From NCBI GenBank assembly GCA_963575745.1, contig CAUYUJ010022060.1, forward strand, positions 512,696 to 576,695: 64,000 bases of DNA. The letters are read 5' to 3'. Numbering within the stretch: the first letter of the stretch is position 1; every line of letters begins with the position of its first letter. Positions 10,856-21,692 of this stretch are shown piece after piece. Both the position numbers and the translations under genes were made by a program. Below the pieces are notes generated by a model. The model saw nothing but the letters and a program-made list of their open reading frames with translations, made no database searches and was not told where the DNA came from. The stretch comes from Prorocentrum cordatum (lineage: Eukaryota > Sar > Dinophyceae > Prorocentrales > Prorocentraceae).

Positions 10856-11379
10856 GCGCGCACGCTTTTGTTGAACATCCGTGTTGCGAAACCTTGTGTT
10901 GTTGCAGGTTTTGTTTGAACGCACGGTTTTGAAATCACTCCAAAAACAATGGGTTTTGACGGATTTCGGCATGCGCGCGCGACGACGCGCGCGCCTGCAC
11001 TTCGTCCCGTTTTTTGCAGAGGATTCTCGCGACGGCACATGCGCAAGGGCGTTCGACAGATTTCGACATGCGCGGGCGCGAACCCCGTATGATAGCATTT
11101 TGTGAAAATCTTGAAAACTAATATCTCTTAAGATTTCACAAGAGCTCGCGCGTGAGCTTTTTTCAGGAAATCAGCGCTGCGAAACCTGGTGTTTTTGCAT
11201 GTTTTTTTTTTTTTTTTGGGGGGGGGGGGAACTCGATTGCGAAACCCTTCCGACACCGAGGGTTTTTGAAGGATTTCGGCATGCGCGCGCGACGGCGCGC
11301 GCGTGCATTTCGTCTCATATGTTGCAAGGGATTTGTGAACAAGTGCTATGCTAGAACAAAACATGCACTTGGTTTGCAA
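10856..11379 (+). repeat. Composite repeat, GCGCGC-core units, copy 4b
   Basis: Tandem units matching 1761-2235, with a T16-G12 homopolymer pair at 11202-11229. They lead directly into the acidic module; the lead-in segment present at 2236-2505 is largely missing here. Confidence 0.6.
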
Positions 11380-11720
11380 ACCCCATGCGGCGGCGATGGC
11401 AATAAGTGCTCGGCGCTGGCTGGCGCATCTCTGCGGCCGCGACAGCCCGCGCATGCGCGCGCGCGGCGGCCAGCTGGCTTGGCGCGACCGACGCAACCGC
11501 GGTGAAGCTGGCCGCTGGGCACACCCCAGCGGGCACATCGCTGCGAGTCGGCGACTCGGGTGGGCGCGGTATCATGGCAACGTCGACAACGGTAGACGCG
11601 ACGATGACAGTAGCGATGCTGGCGGCGATGCTGACAGCGACGACGGCGCAGCCAGCGACGGCGCAGATGCTGATCGCGCCGACGACGATGACGGCGCCCT
11701 CGCGTCGGTGATGAAGCCTC
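11380..11720 (+). repeat. Acidic GC-rich module, copy 3
   Basis: Third complete copy of the module. The plus frame from about 11348 is open to 11890 and again carries an Asp-rich stretch (DRADDDDGALAS). As in the other copies, no known domain is visible. Confidence 0.5.
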
Positions 11721-11946
11721 TGGAAAGAGTTCAACATGCGCGCGCGGCCGACGCGCGAGAGCGGCCCGCATGGCATTATTTGGCACGGATATTGCGCCCC
11801 CCCCCCCCCCAAGCATGCGTGCAAGGGCGCGCGAATGATCTCGGCATGCGGCGCCAGGTGCCCTTTTGGCAGAATTCCATGCGCATTTGAAAAACCGATG
11901 GTTTTCCTTCAGACGTCGCAAGAGCGCGAGCGAACGATTTTTATTA
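11705..11946 (+). repeat. Composite repeat, post-module unit, copy 3
   Basis: Same order as 2815-3070 and 5385-5645, cut off at 11946 where the LRR block begins. The junction gives one boundary of the block. Confidence 0.55.
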
Positions 11947-12084
11947 CCTAACAGCGAAGACTGATACGTTTCTAGCGGGGTCAAAAGAAAGCATCTCGAC
12001 TCCCCAGGGGGGTCCGGGCAGGATCTGGGGAGCAGCCGATCGGGCGGAACCCGACAAGGGCCGGGCTCGTTTTAAACAAACAGT

Positions 12085-12502
12085 TACACACTTCGTGGTC
12101 TTCGAGCCCCCAGAACTCCATTCCCGGGCCACATTTTTAATGCCCGGAACCAACTGTCAGCCACTTCGTGCTCCTCGAGCCCCCAGAGCTCCACTCCCGG
12201 GCAACATTTTGAATGCCCAGAGCCAACTGTAGGCCACTTCGTGCTCTTCGAGCGCCCAGAACTCCACTCCTGGGCCACATTTTGAATGCCCGGAGCCAAC
12301 TGTAAGCCGCTTCGCGCTCTTCGAGTTCCCAGAACTCTTTTCCCGGGCTACATTTTGAATGCCTGGAGCCAACTGTAAGCCACTTCGTGCTCTTCGAGCC
12401 CCCAGAACTCCATTCCCGGGCCACATTTTGAATGCCCGGAGCCAACTGTAAGCCGCGTCGTGCTCTCCGAGTTCCCAAAACTTTATTCCCGGGCCACATT
12501 CT
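12085..12502 (-). repeat. 71-bp tandem repeat, block A
   Basis: About six 71-bp units with CCACATTTTGAATGCCCGGA, GCCACTTCGTGCTCTTCGAG and CCAGAACTCCA. Belongs to duplicated block A. Minus frames are open by chance of the period. Confidence 0.85.
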
Positions 12503-13060
12503 GAACGCTGATGCTGAGGCTGAGAATGCTAAGGCTGAGGCTGAGGCAGGCTGAGGCAGACGCTGGGGCAGGCTGATGCTGAGGCAGGCTGAGGCTGAGG
12601 CAGGCTGAGGCTGAGGCAGGCTGAGGCTGAGGCTGAGGCTGAGGCTGAGGCTGAGGCAGGCTGAGGCTGAGGCGGGCTGAGGCTGAGGCAGGCTGAGGCT
12701 GAGGCCGAGGCTGAAGGCAGACTGAGGCTGAGGCTGAAGCAGGCTGAGGCTGAGGCTGAGGCAGGCTGAGGCTGAGGCTGAGGCAGGCTGATGCTGAGGC
12801 AGGCTGAGGCTGAGGCTGAGGCTGAGGCTGAGGCCGAGGCTGAAGGCAGACTGAGGCTGAGGCTGAAGCAGGCTGAGGCTGAGGCTGAGGCAGGCTGAGG
12901 CTGAGGCTGAGGCAGGCTGAGCTGAGGCAGGCTGAGGCTGAGGCTGAGGCTGATGCAGGCTGAGGCTGAGGCAGGCTGAGGCTGAGGCCGAGGCTGAAGG
13001 CAGACTGAACACATATACATATACATGTACATGCACGTACACATATACATATACGTGACT
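12503..13060. repeat. GAGGCT array and TA/CA microsatellite, block A
   Basis: GAGGCT/CAGGCT hexamers to about 13003, then ACATATACATATACATGTAC-type alternating sequence to about 13050. Block B has the same succession (20998-21530) with a longer TA part. Confidence 0.85.
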
Positions 13061-13219
13061 GGTCGCCTGTGCCTTGTGCCTGTGACTGGCTCCCTGCACG
13101 GCTCCCTGCGCGGCCCCTCTACGGCCCCCTTTGCAACCAGTCGCAGACGCAGGCAACTGCTGCTGCTACTGGTGCTGCCGCTGCTACTATCCTCATCATC
13201 ATCATCATCATCACCCTCC

Positions 13220-13240
13220 CCGTAGCCTGCTCGGCTAGAG
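13220..13240 (+). other. Relict dinoflagellate spliced leader (LRR copy A)
   Basis: A 21-mer beginning CCGTAGCC and carrying GGCT at the expected place matches the known dinoflagellate trans-spliced leader at 15 of 21 positions by my count. It lies 58 bp before the LRR start codon. Family knowledge: mRNAs that are reverse transcribed and reinserted keep a decaying leader. It shares three of its changes with the copy at 21693-21713, so the relic predates the duplication. Confidence 0.55.
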
Positions 13241-13297
13241 CCCTGCTTTCGAATATTTCCTTTCCAAGGAACTGCGCAGCGCCTACTGCGCACCTTA

Positions 13298-15102
13298 ATG
13301 CCAGGGCATGCTGGTCGTTCTCAGTCTGGCGGCGGTGCTCCTCAGCCTGCTGCATTGAACAGCGGTGCTCCTCAGCCTGCTGCATTGAACAGCGGTGCTC
13401 CTCAGCCTGCTGCATTGAACAGCGGTGCTCCTCAGCGTGCTGCATTGAGCGGTCCTCTGCAAACGCTCGTCGAGGACGTGGGGCAGTTCGGTCGGATACC
13501 GAAGCGAAAGAAAGGAATGTCCGAACAAGAACGGGCCGAAAACAAGTTGGCCAAACGTTTCTCGGACCATTGCGACAGCGCCCCCAAAGACGTTTTGCAG
13601 GAATTGCGGGCCCTTCGACGGCGCTTTGTCCCCGGAGTCGCGCGCCGTGCAAGAGGTCGCGAATGCGATTCGGGAGCTTGGCCGGATACCAAAGCAAAAC
13701 AAAGGAACATCCGAAGAAGAGCGGGCCGAAAACAACTTGGCTAAACGTTTCTCAGCCCACCGGGGCAGCATCCCCAAAGACGCGTTGCATGAATTGCGGG
13801 CCCTTGGCGGTGCTTCTCAGCCTGCTGACGACGAGCAGCTCGTCGCGGAGGCCAGTGGCCCTGAGTATTTGCTTCCAGAAGTAGACCCCGCAGCACTGCG
13901 CGCAAAAAACGCTGCTCTTATACAAGCAGCTAAAGAGCTCGGCTATTATCCCAAGGTTAGCAGAGACATCGGGCGATGGTCCAAGTTGCGGGGCGACATC
14001 GGGCAGCAGGGGCCTGCGGTGGAAAAGCCATTGACAGATGTGTTGCGCTTCGGACGCCTCCCGCATCAAATAAAAAAAGCCGACTACCGAGCCTCAGCGT
14101 CGCGAGCACCGGCTGGCGCAGAGAATCGCTGCTCACAAGAAACAGGTATCGGATGCCCTCTGGGAGCTCATAGAAATTCACTGTGCAGATGTAGGCGCCG
14201 TCAGTGGCGTGGACGAGGATGAACTTTGTTTTGCTTGTGACAGAATTATGAAAGACAGTCCGAGCACAGTGCGCAGCTTGAGTTTCAATCATGATTCAGA
14301 AGACGGTAGGATTCATGCCCCCACAACTACGAAGTTGGCGCTGCTAGCCAAGGCTTGCCCTAATCTGACTGAATTCAAAGTGGACAGCGCTCTCTTCGAT
14401 GGAAGGAGCCTACATTATGCTGTCAAAGCAATTGCACGAGCTTGCCCTCAATTGTTGCGACTAGACCTTGGGGGCAACGACATCAATGATGGCGCACTGC
14501 AAATTGTGAGTCAAGCCTGTCCTCTCCTGGAGAGCCTCGACGTCCAAGATAGTGGCATTGGAGATGTTGCCATACCAGCGGTGGCGCAAAGGTGCGCCCG
14601 AATAGAAGAATTGAATGTGGACGAATGTGCAAATCTGACAGATGCGGCTTTCCTCGCAGTTGCGCAGGGTTGTCCACGGTTGCGTTCATTGGTCATCTGG
14701 AGTTCCACGCCATGCACAGACCGTCTGCCGAGGCCAAAAGTTACCGACACCGCCATCTGTGCCCTTGCGCAGCAGTGCCCGCACATTGAAATCCTTGAGC
14801 TGTGTGGGCTGGAGTCTCTGACCGACGCAGCCATACAAGCTCTGGCTATCGGTTGCCCATCGCTGAAAGAGCTAGATGCAAGCTTGTGCTGTCGGCTGAC
14901 TGATGCAGCGGCACAATCCCTTGTGCATCACAGCTCTAGTTTATCGATCTTGAAGATGCGGGATTGCGCGAATATCACCACTTCTGGTGTCAGCGCTTTG
15001 ACGCAAATCACCGCTCCGCTGAAATACTCGGATGTCCGGCCCATTCAACTATCGAGGGAGATCCTTTGTGAATCTGTAGTGTGTGGGCGAGACGCCGTGT
15101 GA
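13298..15102 (+). pseudogene. Processed LRR protein, copy A (frameshifted)
   Basis: Intronless. The ATG at 13298 starts a Pro/Ala-rich 10-residue repeat (SGAPQPAALN, four times). Then come about four divergent ~50-residue helical repeats with GRIPK, ERAEN and LAKRF motifs, then from about 14200 a row of cysteine-containing leucine-rich repeats (CPNLTEF, CPQLLRLDL, LTDAA) of the FBXL/AMN1 type, usually protein-binding. No F-box is visible. Breaks: an extra base at 13612-13618 and a 7-A run at 14072-14078 where copy B has 6. It ends at a TGA (15100-15102) where copy B reads CGA. Function unknown; the copy cannot make the full protein. Confidence 0.7.
13326..13447 (+). repeat. 30-bp in-frame tandem repeat in LRR copy A
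   Basis: Four units of 30 bp (GGTGCTCCTCAGCCTGCTGC core) encode the Pro/Ala-rich repeat at the N terminus. Similar isolated GTGCTCCTCAGC phrases recur after the stop codon (15290-15340), so the motif has spread within the block. Confidence 0.8.
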
Positions 15103-15394
15103 GGGACCTCCGTACCAGCGTTGCTCCTCAGCACGCGGAGGTCTTAGTGCAGCAGGTTGCACGTTCATGCAGTGCACAGGCGTTCCCTCTTCGAGTTGAA
15201 GGGCAGGGATATGTGGCTGCATCTTGGCAGTGAGCACGGCGGTGCTTTTTCACTCACCTGCAATCTTTACTGTTTCGTCACTGTGATAGCGCTGCTGCTC
15301 AGCATGCCGTGAGCGGTGCTCATCAACATGCTGTGGACTGTAGCCTCCGTGATGTAGAAAAATGTTCCTGCAGGTCCTTGTGCGCATGTGTTTC

Positions 15395-15880
15395 ATTGAT
15401 AGCAGTGTCTCGTTTGGAGATACAGTTCTCGAAAGCAGTGAGTCGTTCGAAACTAAATCCATGGATAGCAGTGTCTCGTTCGGAGATAAATCCAGCGATC
15501 GCAGTGTCTCATTTGGGGCTAAAGCCATTCGTAGCAGTGTCCCCTTTGGGGCTAGATCCATTGATGGCAGTGTCTCGTTTGGAACTAATTCCATTGGTCG
15601 CAGTGTTTCGTTTGGAGATACAGTTCTCGAAAGCAGTGAGCCGTTCAAAACTAAATCCATTGATAGCAGTGTCTCGTTCAGAGATAAATCCAGTGATCGC
15701 AGTGTCTCATTTGGGGCTGAATCCATTGATAGCAGTGTCTCGTTCGGGGCTGAACCCATGGATGGCAGTGTCTCGTTTGAACGTAAATCAATTGATAGCA
15801 GTGTCTCGTTTGGAGATACAGTTATCGAAAGCAGTGAGTCGTTCGAACCTAAATCCATTCATAGCAATGTCTCGTTCGTT
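15395..15880. repeat. 33-bp minisatellite after LRR copy A
   Basis: About 14 units of 33 bp around AGCAGTGTCTCGTTTGG. 33 bp is 11 codons, so the array is open on both strands: SVSFG-type 11-residue repeats on plus (15362-15976) and NETLLS-type on minus. It sits where a 3' untranslated region would be. No start or domain argues for a real protein. Confidence 0.8.
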
Positions 15881-15967
15881 CTACAACACGAATCGTACAT
15901 GAATCTTAACTTGAATGTTTCCAAATATGTTTTTTTCACATCGCTGTTAGGTTGCTTCGCCGGGATA
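15881..15967 (+). repeat. Conserved block tail, copy A
   Basis: CTACAAC, TGAATCTTAAC, CACATCGCTGTTAGGTTGCT, CGCCGGGATA. Same tail as at 4541 and 24331; similarity to block B stops just after it. Confidence 0.75.
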
Positions 15968-16660
15968 ATTCAATAAAAATACTACGAACTCCGGTTGTTT
16001 TACATGCTGCTGGGATACTCGGTTCTGGAAACCTTACGACGCAGCAAATGTTTGACGGATTTCGGCATGGGCTCGCGACGACGCGCGCGCGTGCACTTCA
16101 TTATCTTTTTGGCCAAGGACCTCGCGACGGCACGCACGCCAGGGCGTTCGAACGATTTTGACATGCGCGCGCGAAGCTCGTGTCGTAGCATGTTTATGAA
16201 AGTGCTGGAAACCTAGGTTTTCTTTTTGAGAATTCGCAGAAAAAAACGCGCGCAAGTGTTTGAAAACCCGTGTTGCGAAACCTTGAATTGTTATATATAT
16301 ATAAAGAAAAAATTGTTGGCCACTCGATTTTGAAATCCTTACGGAACCTGAAAGTTAGCTTTAAAGATTTCGGCACGCGCGCGCGACAACGCGCGCGTGC
16401 GCATTTCGTTTTTATTTGTTGCTAGGGATTCGGGGGAACGGATGATTCTTTATAAACGAATGTGCGCGCATAGGTGTTTTTGCAGAAGATGGCCGGGGAC
16501 GGGGTCGACACCGGCTTGGTTAATATGGTACGAATTCAGACGTCGGATTGACGATAGGGCGGAATCGCATGCAACTTGCAATGCGAAAAGCGGAGCGGAT
16601 AATTCCGGACTCGGGAAGGTGGTGGAGTCTATTCCGTTTCTAGAAAAAAAATGTGCAATG
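15968..16660 (+). repeat. Composite repeat and lead-in, copy 5
   Basis: Two GCGCGC-core units (16030-16270, 16275-16440) followed by a lead-in segment with a degenerate GAGGATGGGCG-like core and GCGGATAATTCCGG. More diverged than copies 1-4. No gene. Confidence 0.55.
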
Positions 16661-17005
16661 TCTGTTGTGCAGTCTATGGGGGGCGGCGACGGGGTGGCGA
16701 CGGCGGCGACAAGCGCGGCGACCGACAGACAGGCCCAGACGACGGGCGGCGACGAGGCGGCGACGGCGAGCACATAGCCGCCAGACCGACGACATGGCCC
16801 AGACGACGTGCGGCGACGAGCAGCGCCGGGGCGGCGACGGCGAGCACATCGCTGCCAGGCCGGCAAACCTGCCCAGACGAGGGGCGGCGACGATGCGGCG
16901 ACGGGTCGGCGACCGCGAACGCATTGCCGCCAGACCGACAAGCCTGTCCAGCTCCTCAAAACACAAGCAAGAACACCTAAGTGCAAGCACTGTTTAGGGA
17001 GTGCG
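16661..17005 (+). repeat. GC-rich GGCGACG repeat, plus-oriented copy
   Basis: Starts GTGCAATGTCTGTTGTGCAG, continues with GGCGGCGACGGCG runs and CATAGCCGCCAGACCGA, and ends AAGTGCAAGCACTG. The reverse complement of 57740-57985 has the same elements in the same order, including the AAGTGCAAGCACTG end. Open frames on both strands come from the 3-bp bias. Confidence 0.65.
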
Positions 17006-17940
17006 ATAGGAACCTGACAGAGAAGCTATTTGGGGAATGATCTCTCGTCCGTCAAAAGGCGTCCATTGCTGATCTTGCCGTGGTACTGCCAATTCCTGAT
17101 GGGTTCATCTTCTTCCTCCTCCAAATGACTTGCAGCCAAATGTTCTGCAATGACGGACGTGCAACTAGCGGATGGGCGGACACTGCGGCACAATTTGTGG
17201 CTTGCATGAAGCATTGCAGCTAGAACCAATTCCTCGTCCTGCTCCCTGCCTTCTGCCCAACCACCTGCTCCCCTTCGGTCCTACCGCTCCACGTCTATCC
17301 CTCTATTACTCCAGCCCTCCATACCGCCATCCATCCCCCCACACTCCTCCGCCCTAATCTCTCCTCTCTGCTTCCTCCTCCCGCTCTCCCTCCCCCTCTC
17401 CTCCTGCTCCTCGTCATCCTGCTCCAACCCAAAGTCACCTCCAGGGCACTCTAATCCTCTTCCTCCTGCTCCCTCTCCCTTTCCCTGAGATCCGACGTTA
17501 CGACAATAATGCAGCATCGCGAAAAACACGACCAGAGCCCTAGACCTCATCTTTCTGCGGCATGTTTCGAGCCGTATCGATATGTGATAGTCCAGGGGCC
17601 CGAAGCTGGGCGAAAACGACGGGTGTGGAAAAAAACACGACAGGATGCCAGGGTCCGCCTCCTGCTCCCCCTCCCTTTCCCTCCCTTGGTTGCGCGATAA
17701 CCGACCAAAAGAAACATGACGGCCCATGTTGGACATACATTGACAACCCTCTATCGCTGCACTGCTGATTACGAGCTGCGTCTGCATCGCAAATCAAGGG
17801 GAGGGAAGGGGCTGGGAAGGGGCATACCGGCGACAAAAACGTTGTCCCGACTTGTGGCCGCCGCGATCGCCGCGGCTAACTCCCGAACCGACCCTGAGGC
17901 TTAGTTCGGGGTCCTCCCCCCCTCCCCATCTTTCGCCAAT
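17006..17940. other. Unassigned, pyrimidine-rich in part
   Basis: No gene recognised. 17220-17490 is C/T-rich with many CTCC and CCTCC groups; 17630-17700 repeats the bias. Short open frames on both strands have no family likeness. Confidence 0.3.
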
Positions 17941-18700
17941 TCTTTAACGAAAACCCGCTCGGGCGAGAAACTACCCGTTCACGAAGATGGATGGTGTCGC
18001 TCCCTGTTCCGTAGCCTCCGATGCTCGAGGCTCAGGCATGCGCGCGGGTGCTCCAGCACCTCTGAGCGGCCCCACCGACGAGCGAGGCCAGCAGACAAGC
18101 ACCTCTCGGGGGCGCGCAGACGTGGACTAGCGTCCAAATCCCTGGAGCGGGGGAGGTGCCCTCCCCAAAATCGCCAAATCCGTGGAGCGAGGGACGCGGT
18201 CCAAACATTTGGCACGCGGTCGCCAAATCCATGGAGCGGGGGAGGCGCCCTCCCGAAAAGGCGGCCGGTGCCGCCTCGCTCGGCGGCGGAAGTCCGCGAT
18301 GGCCCACGGGAGCGGGGCTCGTCGCGAATATCCACGCCCCCTCGATCCGTGTCTTGGCGGCGCGCAGAGGGGGGTAGGGGGAGGGGGGAAGGCTTCTTAG
18401 AAGCACCCCTGCTTCTCAGAAGGTGCGGGCCTTCTCTGTAGACGTAAGGCGGGCGCCTTCTAAGAAGCAGCCTCCTTCTAAGCAGCCTTCCCCCCTCCCC
18501 CTTCCCCCCCTTCTGCGCGCCGCCAAATTGCTGCGCTCGGTCCTCGCACCTCTTCGATCTCGTGGTGTCGCAGTGGTGTCGCCCCCCCTGGCTGGGCCGC
18601 TGCTGCGCCCCCCGGGGGACGGGCCCGAGGGCCGCCCGGGCGCGAAGCACGGAGGGACCTCGATACGTGGGGGCCGATACCTGGGGGGACGACGAGGGCT
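17941..18700. other. Unassigned with local direct repeats and hairpins
   Basis: CGCCAAATCC-TGGAGCG occurs three times (18133-18240) with GGGGGAGG-GCCCTCCC inverted pairs. A group of CTTCTTAGAAGC / CTTCTAAGAAGC palindromes lies at 18390-18480. Open frames are GC-rich and unrecognised. No gene is claimed. Confidence 0.35.
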
Positions 18701-18707
18701 GAGGGGG

Positions 18708-18855
18708 CCCAGGAGGAGGAGGAGGAGAAAGAGGAGGAGGAGGAGGAGGAGGAGGAGGAGGAGGAGGAGGAGGAGGAGGAGAAGGAGGAGGGAGGAGGAG
18801 GGAGGAGGAGGGAGGAGGAGGAGGGGGGAGGAGGAGGGAGGAGGAGGAAGGGGGC
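18708..18855 (+). repeat. GGA polypurine tract
   Basis: Nearly uninterrupted AGG repeats over about 145 bp. It is one of a series of purine/pyrimidine tracts in the window. Open frames are poly-Arg/Glu/Gly on plus and poly-Ser/Leu/Pro on minus. Confidence 0.9.
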
Positions 18856-19624
18856 CTTAAGGGACCGAAAGAGGCACCTTCCCCCCCCCATCTACAGGCA
18901 ACCAATAGAGTAAGGATGCGCGATGAGGACGCAAGGGCCTTGGACGCCCATCCGGAAGCCTATCAAGCGGGGCGCGGCCATCACGAGCAGCGAGGGACGG
19001 ACCGAGGAGGCAAGGATGCAAGGGTACCCTTGGGAAGGTTGCCCATCCTTACCATGCGGGTTGGCTGTATCGCCCCCCCCTTCATTCGGGCTGGGCGACA
19101 GGGGGGATAGCAAAAGGGGGGGGGGAGAATCAGATCGCGTAGCTGATTTTACCGGCGCCTCCCGGCGCCAGAGGCGGCTTTGCATCGAGGAATGAACCCG
19201 TCGGTGGGGCCGAAACCAGCTGCATGCAGCAGGTTTTGTAACCCCCCCTTTCCCTATCCCCCCCTTTCGTTCGGCCCGATCAATGTGCGGTCGCAAGAAA
19301 CCCTCGCAAGAAACCCAACCCTGAATAACCCGCGCGCGAGGTGCAACTGAGGGGAAACCTGGAGCACCCCGAACGCAGCAGCTCCTTCAACGGCCGCGGG
19401 AAGTCACCGCGCATCGCGCGGAGCGAAGAAACCCAAGGTATCCTGACGAAAAGTAGATGGTTTCTTGAGGCGCGCCCCTACTGTATCGCCCCCCCCCCCC
19501 AAATTTGCGCCCCGAGCGGGTTCGAGGGCCGCCCGGGTGCGAACCACGGGCGCCATCCCGAGCCCTTCGGGGTGGCACGGCGGAGAGGCAGCGCGCCGAT
19601 CGCTCCCTGCCTGCGTGTGGCGCC
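18856..19624. other. Unassigned stretch
   Basis: Several C or G homopolymers (18885, 19073, 19115, 19490) and no recognised protein, RNA or repeat family. Possible GC-rich spacer. Confidence 0.3.
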
Positions 19625-19850
19625 CCTTCCTGGTTCCTCCCTCCCTCCTCCTCCTCCTCCCCTCCTCCTCCTCCTCCTCCTCCTCCTCCTCCCCCTCCTC
19701 CTCCCCCTCCTCCTCCTCTTCCTCCTCCTCCTCCTCCTCCTCCCCCTCCTCCTCCCCCTCCTCCTCCTCCTCCTCCTCCTCCTCCTCTTTCTCCTCCTCC
19801 TCTTCCCCCCTCCTTTCCCCTCCCCGTTCCCTCTCTTTCTCCTCACCCTC
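19625..19850 (+). repeat. CTC polypyrimidine tract
   Basis: About 200 bp of CTCCTC with TTCC and CCCC interruptions. Long open frames through it (Ser-, Pro- or Leu-rich on plus, Glu/Arg-rich on minus) are compositional. Confidence 0.9.
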
Positions 19851-20440
19851 ACCCTCGCCTGCCGCGCCGCGGCCCTCTGAGCGGACGGTGGCCGGCGGAG
19901 CGGCGCGGCCTCCCGCACGGAAGCCTGCCGCTGGGGGTGCTGAAACGAGGAGCCCATCGCCAGGGTAAGGACCTCGGCGCCAGGACGATGCGAAAAGTGA
20001 GGATCGCGCAAGGCGGGGACGTATCCGTGACCACCGCCAGGGAGCCGACGTCGTGGCACCCCCGCGGGCGGTGGATATGTATAAATTTGGGGGCCAGTGT
20101 CCATCGCCTGCCGAGGTCGCCAAAGAGCGATCCCCAAGGCGGTGGTCACGGTTAAAGCCGCACAGCGGAAAACCGACAACCAGGGAAAGAAAACACTGCA
20201 CAAACGCACGGTGAACTGTCGGAGCTCCGCGCGGACCTCTTGGTCAAAACCGAATTCCTGACCGCAGGGGGTGCCCCCCCGCGCCGCGCGATTCGAGGAC
20301 GCGCGATAGGTATCGGCGCGGGCTACCGGGCCCCGATGGGGGGCTCCCATGCCATCAGGGACCCCCGTCCGGGCCCCGCCCAAGAATTCCACCCCGGGAA
20401 TTTTGGGGTGCCAGCTGTCAGCTCACGAAAGAAGCATTTA
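19851..20440. other. Unassigned stretch with a 14-bp inverted repeat
   Basis: CCGTGACCACCGCC at 20025-20038 is the exact reverse complement of 20138-20151, about 100 bp away. Nothing else is recognised. The stretch ends at the LRR block B boundary. Confidence 0.35.
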
Positions 20441-20587
20441 CCCAACAGCGAAGACTGATAGGTTTCTAGTGGGGTCAAAAGAGAGCATCTCGACTCCCCA
20501 AGAGGGCCCGGGCAGGATCCGGGGAGCAGCCGATCGGGCAGAACCCGACGAAGGCCGGGCTCGTTTTAAGCAAACAATTGCACACTT

Positions 20588-20997
20588 CGTGGTCTTCGAG
20601 TCCCCAGAACTCCACTCCCGGGCCACAGTTTGAATGCCCGGAGCCAACTGTAGGCCACTTCGTGCTCTTCGAGTCCCCAGAACTCCACTCCCGGGCCACA
20701 TTTTGAATGCCTGGAGCCAACTGTCAGCAACTTCGTGCCCTTCGAGTTCCATTCCCGGGCCACATTTTGAACCCCTGGAACCAACTGTAGGCCGCTTCGT
20801 GCTCTTCGAATTCCCAGAACTCCATTCCCGGGCCACATTTTGAATGCCCGGAGCCACCTGTGAGCCACTTCGTGCTCTTTCGAGTTCCCAGAACTCCATT
20901 CCCGGGCCACATTTTGAATGCCCGGAGCCAACTGTAAGCCACTTCGTGCTCTTCGAGTTCCCAGAACTCCATTCCCGGGCCGCATTCTGAATGCTGA
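20588..20997 (-). repeat. 71-bp tandem repeat, block B
   Basis: About six units of the 71-bp repeat; one unit (20735-20760) is shortened. Part of block B. Confidence 0.85.
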
Positions 20998-21530
20998 TGC
21001 TGAGGCTGAAGCTGAAGCAGGCTGAAGCTGGGGCTGAGGCAGGCTGAGGCTGAGGCAGGCTGAGGCTGAGTCAGGCTGAGGCTGAGGCAGGCTGAGGCTG
21101 AGGCTGTGGCTGAGGCTGAAGCTGAGACTGCGGCAGGCTGAGGCTGAGGCAGGCTGAGGCTGAGGCCGAGGCTGAAGGCAGACTGAGGCTGAGGCTGAAG
21201 CAGGCTGAGGCTGAGGCTGAGGCAGGCTGAGGCTGAGGCTGAGGCAGGCTGATGCTGAGGCAGGCTGAGGCTGAGGCTGAGGCAGGCTGAGGCTGAGGCA
21301 GGCTGAGGCTGAGGCTGAGGCTGAGGCTGAGGCTGAGGCAGGCTGATGTTGAGGCAGGCTGATGCTGAGGCAGGCTGAGGCTGAGGCTGAGGCTGATGAA
21401 GGCTGAGGCTGAGGCAGGCTGAGGCTGAGGCCGAGGCTGAAGGCAGACTGAACATATATATGTATATATATATGTATATACATATATTTATACATACATG
21501 TACATGCACGTACACATATACATGTACGTG
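20998..21530. repeat. GAGGCT array and TA/CA microsatellite, block B
   Basis: GAGGCT hexamers to about 21450, followed by ATATATATGTATATATATAT-like sequence and the CACGTACACATATACATGTA stretch also seen in block A. Confidence 0.85.
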
Positions 21531-21692
21531 ACTGGTCGCCTGTGCCTTGTGCCTGTGACTGGCTCCCTGTGCGGCCCCCTCTACGGCCCCCTCTACGGCC
21601 CCTGTGCAACCAGTCACAGACACAGGCAACTGCTGCTGCTACTGGTGCTGCTGCTGCTACTATCCTCATCATCATCATCATCATCACCATCC

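Larger units (their letters stand above)
11947..15967 (+). other. LRR-bearing duplicated block, copy A
   Basis: A 4.0-kb block collinear with 20441-24417. It begins with AACAGCGAAGACTGATA and a GGGAGCAGCCGATCGGGC segment. Then follow the 71-bp array, GAGGCT array, TA/CA microsatellite, spliced-leader relic, LRR pseudogene, 33-bp minisatellite and tail. Both copies share the sequence upstream of the leader relic, so the block spread by DNA duplication after the gene had been retroposed. Confidence 0.8.
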
